Part shown: positions 8,613-17,165 of the stretch, piece by piece
How positions within the stretch are numbered: position 1 is the first letter of the stretch
How the letters are laid out: every line of letters begins with the position of its first letter
Translations under genes and position numbers: made by a program
Notes under the pieces: model-generated
The model's input: the letters and a program-made list of their open reading frames with translations, nothing else
The model's database searches: none
What the model was told of the DNA's origin: nothing
NCBI RefSeq assembly: GCF_900230185.1
Contig: NZ_OCSR01000002.1
Span: forward strand, 2,046,001 to 2,110,000
Length of the DNA stretch: 64,000 bases
Reading direction: 5' to 3'
From: Burkholderia sp. OK233
GTDB lineage: Bacteria > Pseudomonadota > Gammaproteobacteria > Burkholderiales > Burkholderiaceae

Positions 8613-8669
8613 GAATGACTTTTCCTGATCAACCGGGTGTCCGGCCTGGACACGTGATCGGCGTCTCGC

Positions 8670-8918
8670 TCAGGCAGGGGGTGGTGTCGCGGTTTGCTGT
8701 CGGGCGAAGTTGAACGGTAGCAGATCGCCGATGTCGGCATCCGGCGCGCGCTGCGGCAACTCGGTGAGCACGTGGAGCAGATAGGCATACGGCTCGACGT
8801 TGCAGGCGCGGCACGTGAGCATCAGGCTGTAGATCATCGCGCTTGCCTTCGCACCGGCGACCGTGTCTGCAAAGAGCCAGGCCTTTCTCCCTGTGCAGAA
8901 GGGGCGGATGTCGCGCTC
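8670..8918 (-). pseudogene. tnpC: IS66 tnpC, 3' portion cut off by RIT
   Basis: Read on the minus strand from 8918, the codons give ERDIRPFCTGRKAWLFADT, then AGAKASAMIYSLMLTCRACN and end IGDLLPFNFARQQTATPPPA. This is the conserved C-terminus of IS66 TnpC (DDE transposase). It is the missing end of the gene that starts at 13815; joining the pieces at the shared GAGCGC hexamer restores a 530-residue protein in frame. On its own it has no start and is not expressed. Confidence 0.88.
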
Positions 8919-8943
8919 TTATCCACGTGACGGAATTATGCAG
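8913..8943 (+). repeat. RIT left terminal inverted repeat (31 bp)
   Basis: It begins GCGCTCTTATCCACGTGACG and is a perfect inverted match to 12415-12445. The outermost hexamer GCGCTC is shared with the interrupted tnpC sequence. Confidence 0.85.
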
Positions 8944-9040
8944 GGTACGCACGAGTCAGCGGTCGCGTAGGACGTGCCGGGCTGGCTTTGTTGCAGCGCA
9001 CGGGGACGGGCTCTTGCTGAACATAATAAATGGTGCTTTG

Positions 9041-9062
9041 CTGAGGGACTCCATTGCCTCAG
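9041..9062 (+). promoter_or_regulatory. Hairpin in the ritA leader
   Basis: CTGAGG (9041-9046) can pair with CCTCAG (9057-9062) around a 10-base loop, immediately before the AGGAGAG ribosome site of ritA. It could modulate translation; this is inference. Confidence 0.3.
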
Positions 9063-9074
9063 AGGAGAGCTACC

Positions 9075-10331
9075 ATGGAAGCGGATCAGGTCGGAGTTCG
9101 ATCGTGGCGACAACTCGACGATAGTGTGCTTGCAGCGAGCCGTCCGGCGTATGTCGGCTACCTGCAAAGTCACGGCTACGCCCTTCACACCATCGGACAT
9201 TATCTTGCCAGCGTCGCACATTTTTCGCGCTGGCTCAGCAGCAAGCGCATCAGGCTCGATCAGATCGATGAGAATCTGGTACGTCAATTCATCTCCGTGC
9301 ACCTGCCGAGCTGCGACTGTCCCGGGCGAAGGAAGTGCGCATTAAATTTCACGCGGGCAGCGCTCAAACATTTGCTTAAGGTGCTTCGCGCGGATGGTCG
9401 TATCCGACCACCGCCGCTTCGGTTGCCTGGCACCATCGTCGACGAGTTAAACCGCCTTGACGTTTATCTTGACGAGATCCGTGGTCTTGCCGCGAGCACC
9501 CGCCGCAACCACCGCGACTGCGTGCACGACTTCCTGGTCTATCAATTCGGTAGTCGCCGCATTGACATGTGTCGAATCAAACCGGCTGACGTGCTGCATT
9601 TCGTCGTCGAGCGGAGTACGGGCCACGCTCCATCGAGCGCCGGTGCCATCGCAAGCAGCGTACGCGTTTATCTACGCTTCCGTCAGTTTAGCGGCGACGA
9701 TATCGAGGCATTGATGGCTGCTGTACCAAAGGTGGCGGTATGGTCAATGGCTCGCGTGCCCAAATTGCTGACGCAGGTCCAACTCGCACAATTCCTGAAT
9801 GCTTTCGACACACAAACGGCGTCAGGCCGGCGAGATTACGCCATGGCGCGTTTACTGGTAGATCTGGGGTTGCGCGTAGGAGAGGTGGCTGCGCTGCAAC
9901 TCGCAGACGTGGATTGGCATGAGGGAACGTTGCGCATCAGGGCAGCCAAATGCAAGCGTGTCGATCTTTTACCGCTGCCCGCACTAACAGGGCGCGCGCT
10001 CATCGATTACGAGCGCTTCGGTCGACCCCAAACCGCTAGCCGCGCGCTGTTCGTACGACATCGGGCGCCATTCGATCGGCCAGTTACCCCAGCTGTTGTA
10101 TGCAGTGCGATCAGACTGGCCTATGCCCGATGTGGTTGGCCAAGCACGTCGATGGGCACTCATTTACTGCGGCACACGGTGGCCAGTCGCATGCTGGGCA
10201 ATGGTGCTTCTCTCAAGGACATCGCGGATGTGCTTCGGCATCGCAGCATCAATACCACCATGATTTACACGAAGGTGGATTTCCGCAGACTTGCGGCCGT
10301 GGTCTCACCCTGGCCGGGGAGCAGATCATGA
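9075..10331 (+). CDS. ritA: RIT tyrosine recombinase A
   Basis: This 418-residue integrase-family recombinase is the first of the trio. Start ATG 9075 is chosen over an upstream in-frame ATG at 9054 because AGGAGAG precedes it. It has an N-terminal SAM-like core-binding domain, then a catalytic domain with Arg in GLRVGEVAAL, HLLRHTVA (His-x-x-Arg), a late His in LRHRSI, and Tyr nucleophile in IYTKVD. All residues needed for strand exchange are present. The stop overlaps the next start by ATGA, indicating translational coupling. Confidence 0.9.
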   Translation: MEADQVGVRSWRQLDDSVLAASRPAYVGYLQSHGYALHTIGHYLASVAHFSRWLSSKRIRLDQIDENLVRQFISVHLPSCDCPGRRKCALNFTRAALKHLLKVLRADGRIRPPPLRLPGTIVDELNRLDVYLDEIRGLAASTRRNHRDCVHDFLVYQFGSRRIDMCRIKPADVLHFVVERSTGHAPSSAGAIASSVRVYLRFRQFSGDDIEALMAAVPKVAVWSMARVPKLLTQVQLAQFLNAFDTQTASGRRDYAMARLLVDLGLRVGEVAALQLADVDWHEGTLRIRAAKCKRVDLLPLPALTGRALIDYERFGRPQTASRALFVRHRAPFDRPVTPAVVCSAIRLAYARCGWPSTSMGTHLLRHTVASRMLGNGASLKDIADVLRHRSINTTMIYTKVDFRRLAAVVSPWPGSRS

Positions 10332-11278
10332 AACACTTGTGTTCGATGACTACCCGGGTAGAGGACTATCTCTATGCCAGGCGGCAAGTTGGTTTCAAAC
10401 TGAAGAGCCAGGGCACGCAACTACTTGCGTTTGCCCGGTTCGCCGAACGTGGCTGTCACAAAGGCCCGGTAACGTTGGAACTTGCTTTACGTTGGGCCCA
10501 GGACAGCCACTCTGCCAGACCAATTACTGCAGCGAAGCGGATGGAAGTGCTTCGCCCGTTCATCAGGTATCTGCAGCAGTACGATCCCGCCACTGAAGTC
10601 CCGCCACCTAGGCTACTGGGGTCCACCCGTCGTCGACCGGTACCTCATATTTACAGGGATGAGGAAGTGGAGGCGCTCCTGGAAGCGGCAGCGCGGCTGC
10701 GCCCATCAGGTGGGTTACGGCCTGCAACCTACTGCACACTTTTTGGTCTGATTGCCGCTACAGGCATGCGAATTTCGGAGGTGCTGCGGCTTGGGCGCGC
10801 GGACGTAATGTTCGAGCGCGGCGTGCTGATTGTTCGTCAAAGCAAATACCGCAAATCCCGTCTTGTTCCTTTGCACACGACGACTGTCGCCGCTCTTCAG
10901 CGCTACGCTCAACTACGCGACCAGTTTCTCCCACTCGCAACAGACGAGAACTTCTTCCTGTCTTCGTGGGGACGAGCCCTGAACATCTGGAATGCAGAGG
11001 AGACCTTCTGTATCTTGCGGCGCCAGCTTGGCTGGATCGCCCGAGGTAACTATCCGGCACCACGTATCCACGATTTAAGGCATACGTTTATCACGAATTG
11101 CCTGGTTCGCTGGTATCGGCACCAGATCAATGTCGATAACGCGATCGTATCGTTATCCACCTACGTGGGGCACGTTCGTGCCACTGACACCTATTGGTAT
11201 GTCAGCGCCGTCCCTGAATTGATGGCGTTGGTCTCTCAACGCTTCGAACGTTACGCCCGGGAGATTCCAAATGACTAG
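10328..11278 (+). CDS. ritB: RIT tyrosine recombinase B
   Basis: This 316-residue integrase-family protein is the second of the trio. It starts within the ritA stop (ATGA). Catalytic residues are visible: Arg in GMRISEVLRLG, Lys in SKYRKSRLVPL, the HDLRHTF box, a late His in YVGHVRATDTYWY and a candidate Tyr immediately after. The N-terminal part (VEDYLYARRQVGFKLKSQGT) is characteristic of the second RIT recombinase group. It overlaps ritC by 8 bases. The three proteins probably act together, as in Tn554-like systems; this is inference. Confidence 0.9.
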   Translation: MKHLCSMTTRVEDYLYARRQVGFKLKSQGTQLLAFARFAERGCHKGPVTLELALRWAQDSHSARPITAAKRMEVLRPFIRYLQQYDPATEVPPPRLLGSTRRRPVPHIYRDEEVEALLEAAARLRPSGGLRPATYCTLFGLIAATGMRISEVLRLGRADVMFERGVLIVRQSKYRKSRLVPLHTTTVAALQRYAQLRDQFLPLATDENFFLSSWGRALNIWNAEETFCILRRQLGWIARGNYPAPRIHDLRHTFITNCLVRWYRHQINVDNAIVSLSTYVGHVRATDTYWYVSAVPELMALVSQRFERYAREIPND

Positions 11279-12278
11279 CTCCGATCCAGCAGTACGCTTC
11301 TCGACCTTGATTCAGCAGTTCTTTATGGACCGTCTGATCGAGCAGCGCAACGTAAGTCCTCGCACTGTAGCCAGCTACCGCGATACCTTTCGGCTGCTTT
11401 TCAGCTTCGCGGAGAATGACTTGAACAAGCCGCCGCATAAGCTCCGGTTAGTCGACTTCAGTGCAGAGCTGATTCTCGCTTTCCTCAAATATCTGGAGAC
11501 TACACGTCACAACGCTATCCGCAGCCGGAACGCGCGGCTCGCAGCGATCCGGTCTTTTGCTCACTATGCAGCGTTACAGGAGCCTTCGGCGCTGCCCGGA
11601 CTTCAGCGCGTGTTGGCCATTCCCATGAAACGCTTCGACAGACCCATGGTTGGTTTCCTCACTCGAGAAGAAATGCAATGCATCCTTGCAGCTCCTGCTG
11701 CAAACAGTTGGTGCAGTCAGCGCGATCAGGTTATGCTGGCTACGCTCTACAACACAGGTGCACGGGTCTCTGAACTTACAGCCATGCGTGTCAGGGATGT
11801 CGTATTGGACCGCAGCGCCTACGCAAACCTCCACGGCAAGGGACGAAAGGAGCGAACCGTGCCACTGTGGGCTGATACCGCGAAACATATTCGCCGCTGG
11901 CTACACCAGATTAGTCCAGATCCGGATCAATGGCTCTTTCCTAACCGTGCCGGCGGCCAGATGACCCGGTCCGGCGTAACAGATCGCCTTAAGCTGGCTG
12001 CGACTGGCGCTTCAATCCGCTGTCCGCAACTCAAGACGCGAAACGTCACTCCGCACGTCGTTAGGCACGCCACGGCCATGCACATGCTTCAGGCTGGTGT
12101 AGATGTCACGTTGATTGCCTTGTGGCTTGGCCATGAAAGTGCCGCCACCACCCATATGTACATCGAAGCCGATCTCGCCATGAAACAGCGGGCACTGAAC
12201 GCCATTCAAGCACCGCAGTTCAAACAGCGCCGGTTTCGGCCGCCGAAAGACATCTTGGCCTTCCTTGACAGGCTATGA
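11271..12278 (+). CDS. ritC: RIT tyrosine recombinase C
   Basis: This 335-residue integrase-family protein is the third of the trio. Its N-terminal core-binding domain has the family pattern FFMDRLIEQRNVSPRTVASY. The catalytic part has Arg in TGARVSELTAM, Lys in HGKGRKERTVPL, HVVRHATA, a late His in LGHESAATTHMY and the Tyr nucleophile in that same MYIEAD stretch. The frame is intact. It is followed by 136 non-coding bases before the right inverted repeat. Confidence 0.9.
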   Translation: MTSSDPAVRFSTLIQQFFMDRLIEQRNVSPRTVASYRDTFRLLFSFAENDLNKPPHKLRLVDFSAELILAFLKYLETTRHNAIRSRNARLAAIRSFAHYAALQEPSALPGLQRVLAIPMKRFDRPMVGFLTREEMQCILAAPAANSWCSQRDQVMLATLYNTGARVSELTAMRVRDVVLDRSAYANLHGKGRKERTVPLWADTAKHIRRWLHQISPDPDQWLFPNRAGGQMTRSGVTDRLKLAATGASIRCPQLKTRNVTPHVVRHATAMHMLQAGVDVTLIALWLGHESAATTHMYIEADLAMKQRALNAIQAPQFKQRRFRPPKDILAFLDRL

Positions 12279-12414
12279 TTATGCTCGCTTCGTGAGATGC
12301 ATCTGGTCGCGCGTTTTCATCAATGCACAGTCTTCCTGATGCCTGCCCAAGGCCTGTGCCGGTCGCGACAACTCCGGATCATAGATGCGGCTGGCGTCGC
12401 GGCAACGCAGAGGT

Positions 12415-12445
12415 CTGCATAATTCCGTCACGTGGATAAGAGCGC
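12415..12445 (-). repeat. RIT right terminal inverted repeat (31 bp)
   Basis: Exact inverted copy of 8913-8943. Its outer six bases (GAGCGC, 12440-12445) also start the adjoining 32-bp palindrome. Confidence 0.85.
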
Positions 12446-12471
12446 CTATGGATTCGAATCCATAGGCGCTC
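12440..12471. repeat. 32-bp perfect palindrome at RIT right junction
   Basis: The arm GAGCGCCTATGGATTC (12440-12455) is followed by its exact complement. The outer hexamers are the inverted and direct copies of the target hexamer GCGCTC. The inner 20 bases are absent from the left end, so the element is asymmetric. It is likely part of the recombination site or a fold-back single-strand structure (inference). Confidence 0.85.
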
Positions 12472-13906
12472 GATCACGTTATTGTCCACGGGGGCGCGCC
12501 CATCGGTGACGTAGCGGCTCAGGTAATCCCATTGATTGCGCGTATAACTGATCGCCTTTCCCAGCAGGCTCTCGGGCAGGACCTGTGGGGCCTGTTCGTC
12601 GAGCCACGCCTTCAGGGACGCCAGCAGCGGTACGCTGTGCTGCTGGCGCAGCCGGTACGTGTGGGCGACGCGTGTTTCGCCTTGCGGCGCATCAGCTTTC
12701 GCCAGCGTCTCGACCTGATACAGTGCCTTGAAGTACTCCAGTGCCTGCGCGGCGCGCCCGCCAGGTTTCTTCATTCCCTTGAGAGCGTCGACAAAGGCCC
12801 GCCGCGCGTGGGCCAGGCAGCCTAAGTGCGTCGCGCCTTCGAGCGTACGCCAGGCGGCATACCCGTCGGTCATCAGCAGACCTTCGTAGCCGGCGAGGAA
12901 CGCCTGGGGATGTTCCTGCCCACGCCCCGGCTGGTAGTCGAACAGCACAACAGGCTCCGGGCAGTCTTCGGCGCTGCGGTACACCCACATATACGACGTG
13001 CTCTGCGCGGCCCGGCCGGGCTCCTTGAGCACCTGCACCGTTGTCTCGTCACCGTGGATCAGCGTCTGCGAGAGCAGCGTCCTGCGCAGTGCCTCGTAGA
13101 GCCGGCTGTAGTGCAACCCGGCGGGCCGGATGATCCAGTTCGCCAGCGTGCCGCGCCCGACTTCAATGTCCGCGCGGGCCAGCGCATGGGCCATCCGGTA
13201 CAGCGGCGTGCCGTCGACATATTTGCCTGCCGTGACGGTGGCGATCATCGCTGCACTGGCGTTGCTGCCCGGCAGCGGCTGCGCCGGCATCGGCGCGGTG
13301 ATCACCGGGGTGCGTTCGGCATGGCGCTCGCAGTGGCGGCACGCGTACTTGAAACGCACGTGCTGCAGCACCGATGCCTTCACCTCGATATGCAACTGTT
13401 CGCTGACCTCTTCGCCCATGCGGTGCAGTGCGTGCGCGCAGCACGGACAGACCTTCTGGTCTTCGGGCAGGTCGTATTCGATGCGCTGGCGTGGCAGGTG
13501 CGCTGGCAGCGGCTTGCGTCCGCGTTTGTTCCGTGCCGGCGCGGGCGCATCCGGCAGGCCCGTGTCGGGCAACGCAAACGTGTCTTCGGTATCGCCGGCG
13601 TCGTCGTCGGGTTCGGCGGCGGCGATCTGTTCAGCCTCGTCGAAGACGCGATCCCGCAGCTTCTCGCTGCTCGGGGCGAAGCGTTTGCTCTGCGCCAGGC
13701 GGAACTGTTCCTCCAGATGGGCAATCCGTTCGCCCAGTTGCCGGTTGCGTGCCTCGAGTTCACGGATGTAGGCCTGGGCGGCCGGCGGCAATCGGGAGAG
13801 GTCGTCTTCGTTCATGCACCTCACGATAGCGGACTGCTGCGTGCGGTGGGTTTACGTCAATTTGTAACGGCCCCTCGAGCCGTTGTTTACCGGCAACGCC
13901 CGGCGT

Positions 13907-14260
13907 TCAGCTCGCGTGACGGTACGGCCGTACCGGATGGCGGCGCACTGCATCAACGTCGATGCCCTCGAGCAGCCAGTGCAGCTGTTCGGTCGTCAGC
14001 TCGATCACTGCCTGCTGCCGGCGTGGCCAGACGAAGCGATCTTCCTCAAGGCGGCGCAACATCAGCCAGAAACCGGTGCGCTCGTACAGCAGCAACTTAA
14101 CCCGGTTGCGTTTGCGGTTATGGAAGGCAAACACCGAGCGTGCGAACGGATCGAGCTGCATCGACTGCTCGACCAGCATCACGAGACTGTTGATACCGGC
14201 CCGGAAGTCGATTGGCTCCCGATGCAGGAATACCTTCAGGTCGGCCTCAAAGCGAAACAT
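13907..14260 (-). CDS. tnpB: IS66 accessory protein TnpB
   Basis: This 117-residue IS66 Orf2 family protein is required with TnpA and TnpC for IS66 transposition, though its biochemical role is unclear. It contains the family signature FRAGINSLVMLVEQSMQLDP, then AFHNRKRNRVKLLLYERTGF and the C-terminal WPRRQ region. Start ATG 14260 overlaps the tnpA stop by one base (TGATG), showing translational coupling. The frame is intact. Confidence 0.93.
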   Translation of the reverse strand: MFRFEADLKVFLHREPIDFRAGINSLVMLVEQSMQLDPFARSVFAFHNRKRNRVKLLLYERTGFWLMLRRLEEDRFVWPRRQQAVIELTTEQLHWLLEGIDVDAVRRHPVRPYRHAS

Positions 14261-14727
14261 CAGCACGCTCCCAACGCGGTAACCATTGCGGCCACCAGTT
14301 CGGCATCGCCTCCCGCGCATTCGAGCTCGAGCTTCACGCCGTTGGGCAACTGGGCCGACAGCCACGCCGACGTCGCTGATCGTGGCGACAGACTCGATGG
14401 TTTCCGTTCTGGCACAGGGCGCGCAGCGGGTGCCGCAGCCAGCACCGGCGCCGGGCCATCGATCGCGACGACGACCGGCACGAAGGCCGATGACCCGCAC
14501 GCCACGTCGTCTCTCACTGGGGTATTTGAGCGTTCGTGCTGCCGAACCCATTTGCACAACTGGTTGGCGTTCACTCCAGCCTTCAGGGCCAGGCCAGACA
14601 GCGATGCGCCCGGTTGCAGGCAGGCCTCGATCAGCCGTCGCTTGCCCGCCGGATCGAAGCTGCGCTTGCCACCGACACCAACGCGCGTCACACGCAAGGG
14701 CAAAAAGCTCAGGTCATCCTGGATCAT
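14260..14727 (-). CDS. tnpA: IS66 TnpA, helix-turn-helix protein
   Basis: This 155-residue IS66 Orf1 protein (IS3/Tnp_1-like helix-turn-helix) probably recognises the element ends. The DNA-binding region reads KRRLIEACLQPGASLSGLAL then KAGVNANQLCKWVRQHE. A variable linker and a C-terminal conserved stretch (LPNGVKLELE) follow. ATG 14727 is preferred over the upstream ATG at 14778. The gene begins 87 bases inside the element end and is coupled to tnpB. Confidence 0.92.
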   Translation of the reverse strand: MIQDDLSFLPLRVTRVGVGGKRSFDPAGKRRLIEACLQPGASLSGLALKAGVNANQLCKWVRQHERSNTPVRDDVACGSSAFVPVVVAIDGPAPVLAAAPAARPVPERKPSSLSPRSATSAWLSAQLPNGVKLELECAGGDAELVAAMVTALGAC

Positions 14728-14813
14728 GGATTGCGTCCGCAAGTTGTGGGTTGCGGACGCAATCGTGGTCCTTCTCAAACACGGAAGCTAGGTGGGCGGA
14801 AACTGGCGCTTAC

Positions 14814-14821
14814 CGTTGATG
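14814..14821. repeat. IS66 target-site duplication, right copy
   Basis: CGTTGATG, matching 8229-8236. Confidence 0.85.
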
Positions 14822-14984
14822 CATCGATGCCCAGCCGCATCAACGTGTGCTTGAGTGCTGTTATCAGTGCATCGTTGCTGCGGTCGGACGTGCTGTCTGT
14901 CGACGATGCATCCTTTGATGGAGGAGGCTCGGGTGGTGGCGGTGTGGTGACTGACGTGTTTGTGTTGATCGGATCAGGCGACAT
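14814..14984 (-). pseudogene. 5' piece of the gene split by IS66
   Basis: ATG 14984 opens 57 codons: a Pro/Thr/Ser-rich low-complexity start (TNTSVTTPPPPEPPPSKDAS) and a short helix (DALITALKHTLMRLGID). It then runs into the IS66 end. It joins in frame with 7707-8228 when the element and one target copy are removed. The gene is inactivated. The product is unknown; its low-complexity N-terminus and helical body do not match a family I recognise. Confidence 0.8.
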
Positions 14985-15325
14985 GGGCTGACGCTTCCTT
15001 TGTTCCGCGCTTGCGGAGACGGTCGAAAATCGAATGCACGGTAGCGACGTGCAATCGAGTTATCGGGACCGCCGCGCGAGACTTGATGTTTTGTAAGTGC
15101 GCGAAAGGAAGCCAGCCGTGCTTGTGATCGAGCCTGGGTAATCAACCGCGAATGGCCGATACCGCCGTCGTTCGACATTCTGGTCTGCGTGGCGTACCGC
15201 GAGCAACTTGGGGCGACGCGACAGAGAGGCGTAGCACCGCCCGTGCGAACTAGCGTTTCAAAGCTGTTTTTTCTCTGTCGGCCAGCAAGGGGCGCTCGAC
15301 CCCGGCAGATAGATCGTTGATGGAA
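14985..15325. other. Gene-free stretch
   Basis: Nothing supportable. It contains the start region of the split gene and GC-rich spacer. Confidence 0.5.
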
Positions 15326-15733
15326 TCAAAGATGCCGGGTTTCTGATGGCGGATTGCCCCAGTCGTTTTGTAGGCCATTCACGTAGACAATCGGTGCACT
15401 CAACGCTTCGTCAACGTCAAGGTCATCGATGCACATGATGTTGATATTAATGTATGGGAATCCGGCTGCGTTTGGCATATCAATGCGATCAAACACGTGG
15501 ACGCCGCACCGCTTGCAGAACGGATGAAGTGCAACCGGATTTTTGCCCCGATACACCATCAGTGCATTTTCATCGGAAAGAAGACGGAACGCCTCTGGGC
15601 AAACCTTGACGAGCCAGAGCCGCACTTTGCTACAGAAGGTGCAGTTGCATCTCGCTGTGCCCTGACTGAAATCGATCTGAGCTTCGAACCTCACTGATTG
15701 GCAATGGCAACCTCCTCGATATGTCCGCAGCAT
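15326..15733 (-). CDS. GFA/CENP-V-fold zinc protein
   Basis: This 135-residue GFA-family protein (glutathione-dependent formaldehyde-activating enzyme-like) has a Mss4-like beta fold. Zinc ligands are seen in YRGGCHCQSV, RCNCTFCSKV and FCKRCGVHVF. Members bind zinc and, in the founding enzyme, were proposed to catalyse S-hydroxymethylglutathione formation; most paralogues have no proven substrate. The protein is cytosolic with no signal peptide. The gene is isolated, with non-coding sequence on both sides. Confidence 0.85.
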   Translation of the reverse strand: MLRTYRGGCHCQSVRFEAQIDFSQGTARCNCTFCSKVRLWLVKVCPEAFRLLSDENALMVYRGKNPVALHPFCKRCGVHVFDRIDMPNAAGFPYININIMCIDDLDVDEALSAPIVYVNGLQNDWGNPPSETRHL

Positions 15734-16240
15734 TGAGCGCTCCTATGGATCGAGATGCGCTCAGCATGGTTCGGGTTTATCAGCCAAAGGTAATATCGAG
15801 CGCTGCTAAAGGCTAGCATTCCGATCAGGCATAGGCAACGCTGCGCGTTGCATCGCGCCAGTTAGGACCAACTCGGACGTCAGCAGGTGGGAATATCGTT
15901 CTAGCCTAAGGTGGGAATGAGTCGTCGGCATGGATCCGTTGCAGTCCAACATGGCCGGGCGAACGGCCGCTTTAAAGAAAGCCGATAGGCCAATGTGGGT
16001 CGAAAGTGCACGTTCGCTGAAGTTGGGATCGGGTGTTCGTGCGGCGGAATGACGAACGTCCGGTCAGCGGCAGCTAGCGGATAGGCCAACGCCGATGGGC
16101 GAATGGCGGCTTCGGCCAAGCTCCCTCGACCTACCATCCCTTATCCATTCGGCCAAATCAAACATTTAGCCTACAAGGTTGAAGGCAACCCACGTCGCCT
16201 GATTTATAATTATCAAGTCGTCGGGAAACATCCGGCGATC
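15734..16240. other. Gene-free stretch with degenerate spacer repeats
   Basis: No gene found. GATAGGCCAA occurs at about 15984 and 16080 within similar contexts, and the segment 15895-16140 resembles the degenerate spacer at 7560-7690. It looks like neutral intergenic filler common in this genome group. Confidence 0.4.
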
Positions 16241-16241
16241 A

Positions 16242-16400
16242 GGTTTGACAGCCTGTAGTCAGAAACCGCACCCCCGCTCGAGCGGGGCGTGCGTCTACCT
16301 CTGCACGTCTATATTCCAATGGGCGGGCCTTGGTAGGGGAGCCGCAAGGCTCGCCGGCATGTTTCTGACCCGGTCTGTCAACCCTACTTCGTGCCCGCTC
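16242..16400 (+). ncRNA. Candidate structured leader RNA (P4/C4-type region)
   Basis: Several complementary segments sit ahead of the next gene. GGTTTGACAG (16242-16251) pairs at 9 of 10 positions with 16375-16384. A perfect palindrome CCCCGCTCGAGCGGGG lies at 16272-16287. GGGCGGGC (16321-16328) pairs with GCCCGCTC (16393-16400), giving a pseudoknot-like topology. A GNRA-capped hairpin (GAGCC-GCAA-GGCTC) lies at 16339-16352. The layout recalls leaders near the immunity (C4 antisense RNA) region of P4-like satellites. This is by resemblance only. Confidence 0.45.
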
Positions 16401-16455
16401 ACCCACGTTTCCAGCGAGTGTCGGGCGATCCGAGAAGTAACAGGGAGATCGCAGC

Positions 16456-16920
16456 ATGAGCAAGTCCAACAAAAATCAACCCGCTTCACGTCCGCCTGTC
16501 GACGCACTCCAGTACGAAAAGCTTGCCCTGTCGGCATTCCATTTATCCGGCCGGCATCTGGATCAACTGGATACCTTGATCACACTTGCGTCTTCGATAT
16601 GTAGGAATCCTTCCATCACGATTGAAGAAAGACGGCGTCGTCAGACGCTCCTTCAATTGCTGGTGGACACGATGGAGCAGTATCAGCAGGAACTCGAATG
16701 CGACCGCGAGCTGTACCAGGTGATTGCGCTCGATGCGAAGGGCGTTGCGCAAAGTCGCATCACCGCACGTCAGGCGGCAAACCTGCTTGCAGAGGCATCG
16801 CAGAGAGCGAAAGAATCCGTAGCCGCCGCAAACGCGCCACAGCGAAAAAGCGCGTCAGAGAAAAGTGCTGCAACGTTAAGAGCCGACGCGGCTCAGCAAC
16901 CGGTCGTCGCGCCACACTAG
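16456..16920 (+). CDS. Hypothetical helical protein behind structured leader
   Basis: This 154-residue cytosolic protein starts at ATG 16456, with AGGGAG upstream as ribosome site. It is predicted almost wholly helical: a polar N-terminus (SKSNKNQPASRPPVDALQYE), then LDTLITLASSICRNPSITIE, a charged coiled region (MEQYQQELECDRELYQVIA) and an Ala/Ser/Lys-rich tail. No enzyme motif or membrane segment is seen. Its association with the P4-like leader suggests an element-derived gene. Function unknown. Confidence 0.65.
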   Translation: MSKSNKNQPASRPPVDALQYEKLALSAFHLSGRHLDQLDTLITLASSICRNPSITIEERRRRQTLLQLLVDTMEQYQQELECDRELYQVIALDAKGVAQSRITARQAANLLAEASQRAKESVAAANAPQRKSASEKSAATLRADAAQQPVVAPH

Positions 16921-17165
16921 ACGATCAAGAAGGGCGGGCGAGTGGTAGCGTGGTGCGCCACGAATCGTGGGGACGCCAACTACGACTCGCCTCTCAGGTA
17001 TGTTGTCGCCGATAGTGGATTGATTCTCGCGATCAGTCGCTGCCCGCGAGTGTGCGGCAGGCGGTCAAGTCCTGCCAATTACAGCTAGTCGACATGGGTA
17101 TCCAGATCGTCGGCAATCTGTCGTAGGTAGGTTTCCGAAGGTAATTTCCTTTTGCGTCCAACATC

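Larger units (their letters stand above)
8919..12465 (+). mobile_element. RIT (recombinase-in-trio) element inside IS66 tnpC
   Basis: The 3.55-kb insertion contains three same-strand tyrosine recombinase genes overlapping by 4 and 8 bases, the hallmark of RIT elements. Terminal inverted repeats of 31 bp lie at 8913-8943 and 12415-12445. Target tnpC sequence ends in GCGCTC on the left and resumes with GCGCTC on the right (12466-12471). At the right end only, a 20-base palindrome separates an inverted copy of this hexamer (12440-12445) from the direct copy. All three frames are open, so the element may be functional. Confidence 0.88.
12379..13815 (-). pseudogene. tnpC: IS66 tnpC, 5' portion with RIT-derived tail
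   Basis: The 478-codon frame encodes most of the IS66 DDE transposase. It has an N-terminal leucine-zipper-like helix (AYIRELEARNRQLGERIAHL), a Cys-x2-Cys zinc-binding region (VCPCCAHALHRMG), and the catalytic core through DGRAPVDNNVIER. The last 28 residues derive from RIT sequence, and the conserved C-terminus lies 3.5 kb away at 8670-8912. Only a protein lacking the final catalytic helices can be made, so the IS66 is probably immobile unless RIT excises precisely. GAGCGC at the junction would allow exact restoration. Confidence 0.9.
8237..14813 (-). mobile_element. IS66-family element carrying a passenger gene, split by a RIT
   Basis: Ends are defined by 8-bp direct repeats CGTTGATG outside and imperfect terminal inverted repeats inside (GTAACCGCTAAATAAAG at 8237, and GTAAGCGCCAGTTTCCG read inward from 14813). 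Both begin with the GTAA typical of IS66. Genes tnpA, tnpB and tnpC run right to left. Beyond tnpC lies an opposite-strand passenger gene (8330-8590). The RIT element occupies about 3.55 kb inside tnpC; without it the IS66 is about 3.0 kb, some 0.4-0.5 kb longer than usual, which the passenger segment explains. It inserted into a gene of unknown function. Confidence 0.85.

Noticed and set aside
8600..8640. IS66 left end at the GTAAC of the palindrome near 8608
   Set aside because: Its flanking octamer does not match the right flank, whereas ending at 8237 gives an exact CGTTGATG duplication and rejoins the split gene in frame.
10100..10327. Longer RitB start at 10100
   Set aside because: It would overlap ritA by over 200 bases with non-family sequence; ATG 10328 in the ATGA overlap is standard.
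12826..14100. 424-codon open frame on the plus strand
   Set aside because: It is antisense to IS66 tnpC/tnpB.
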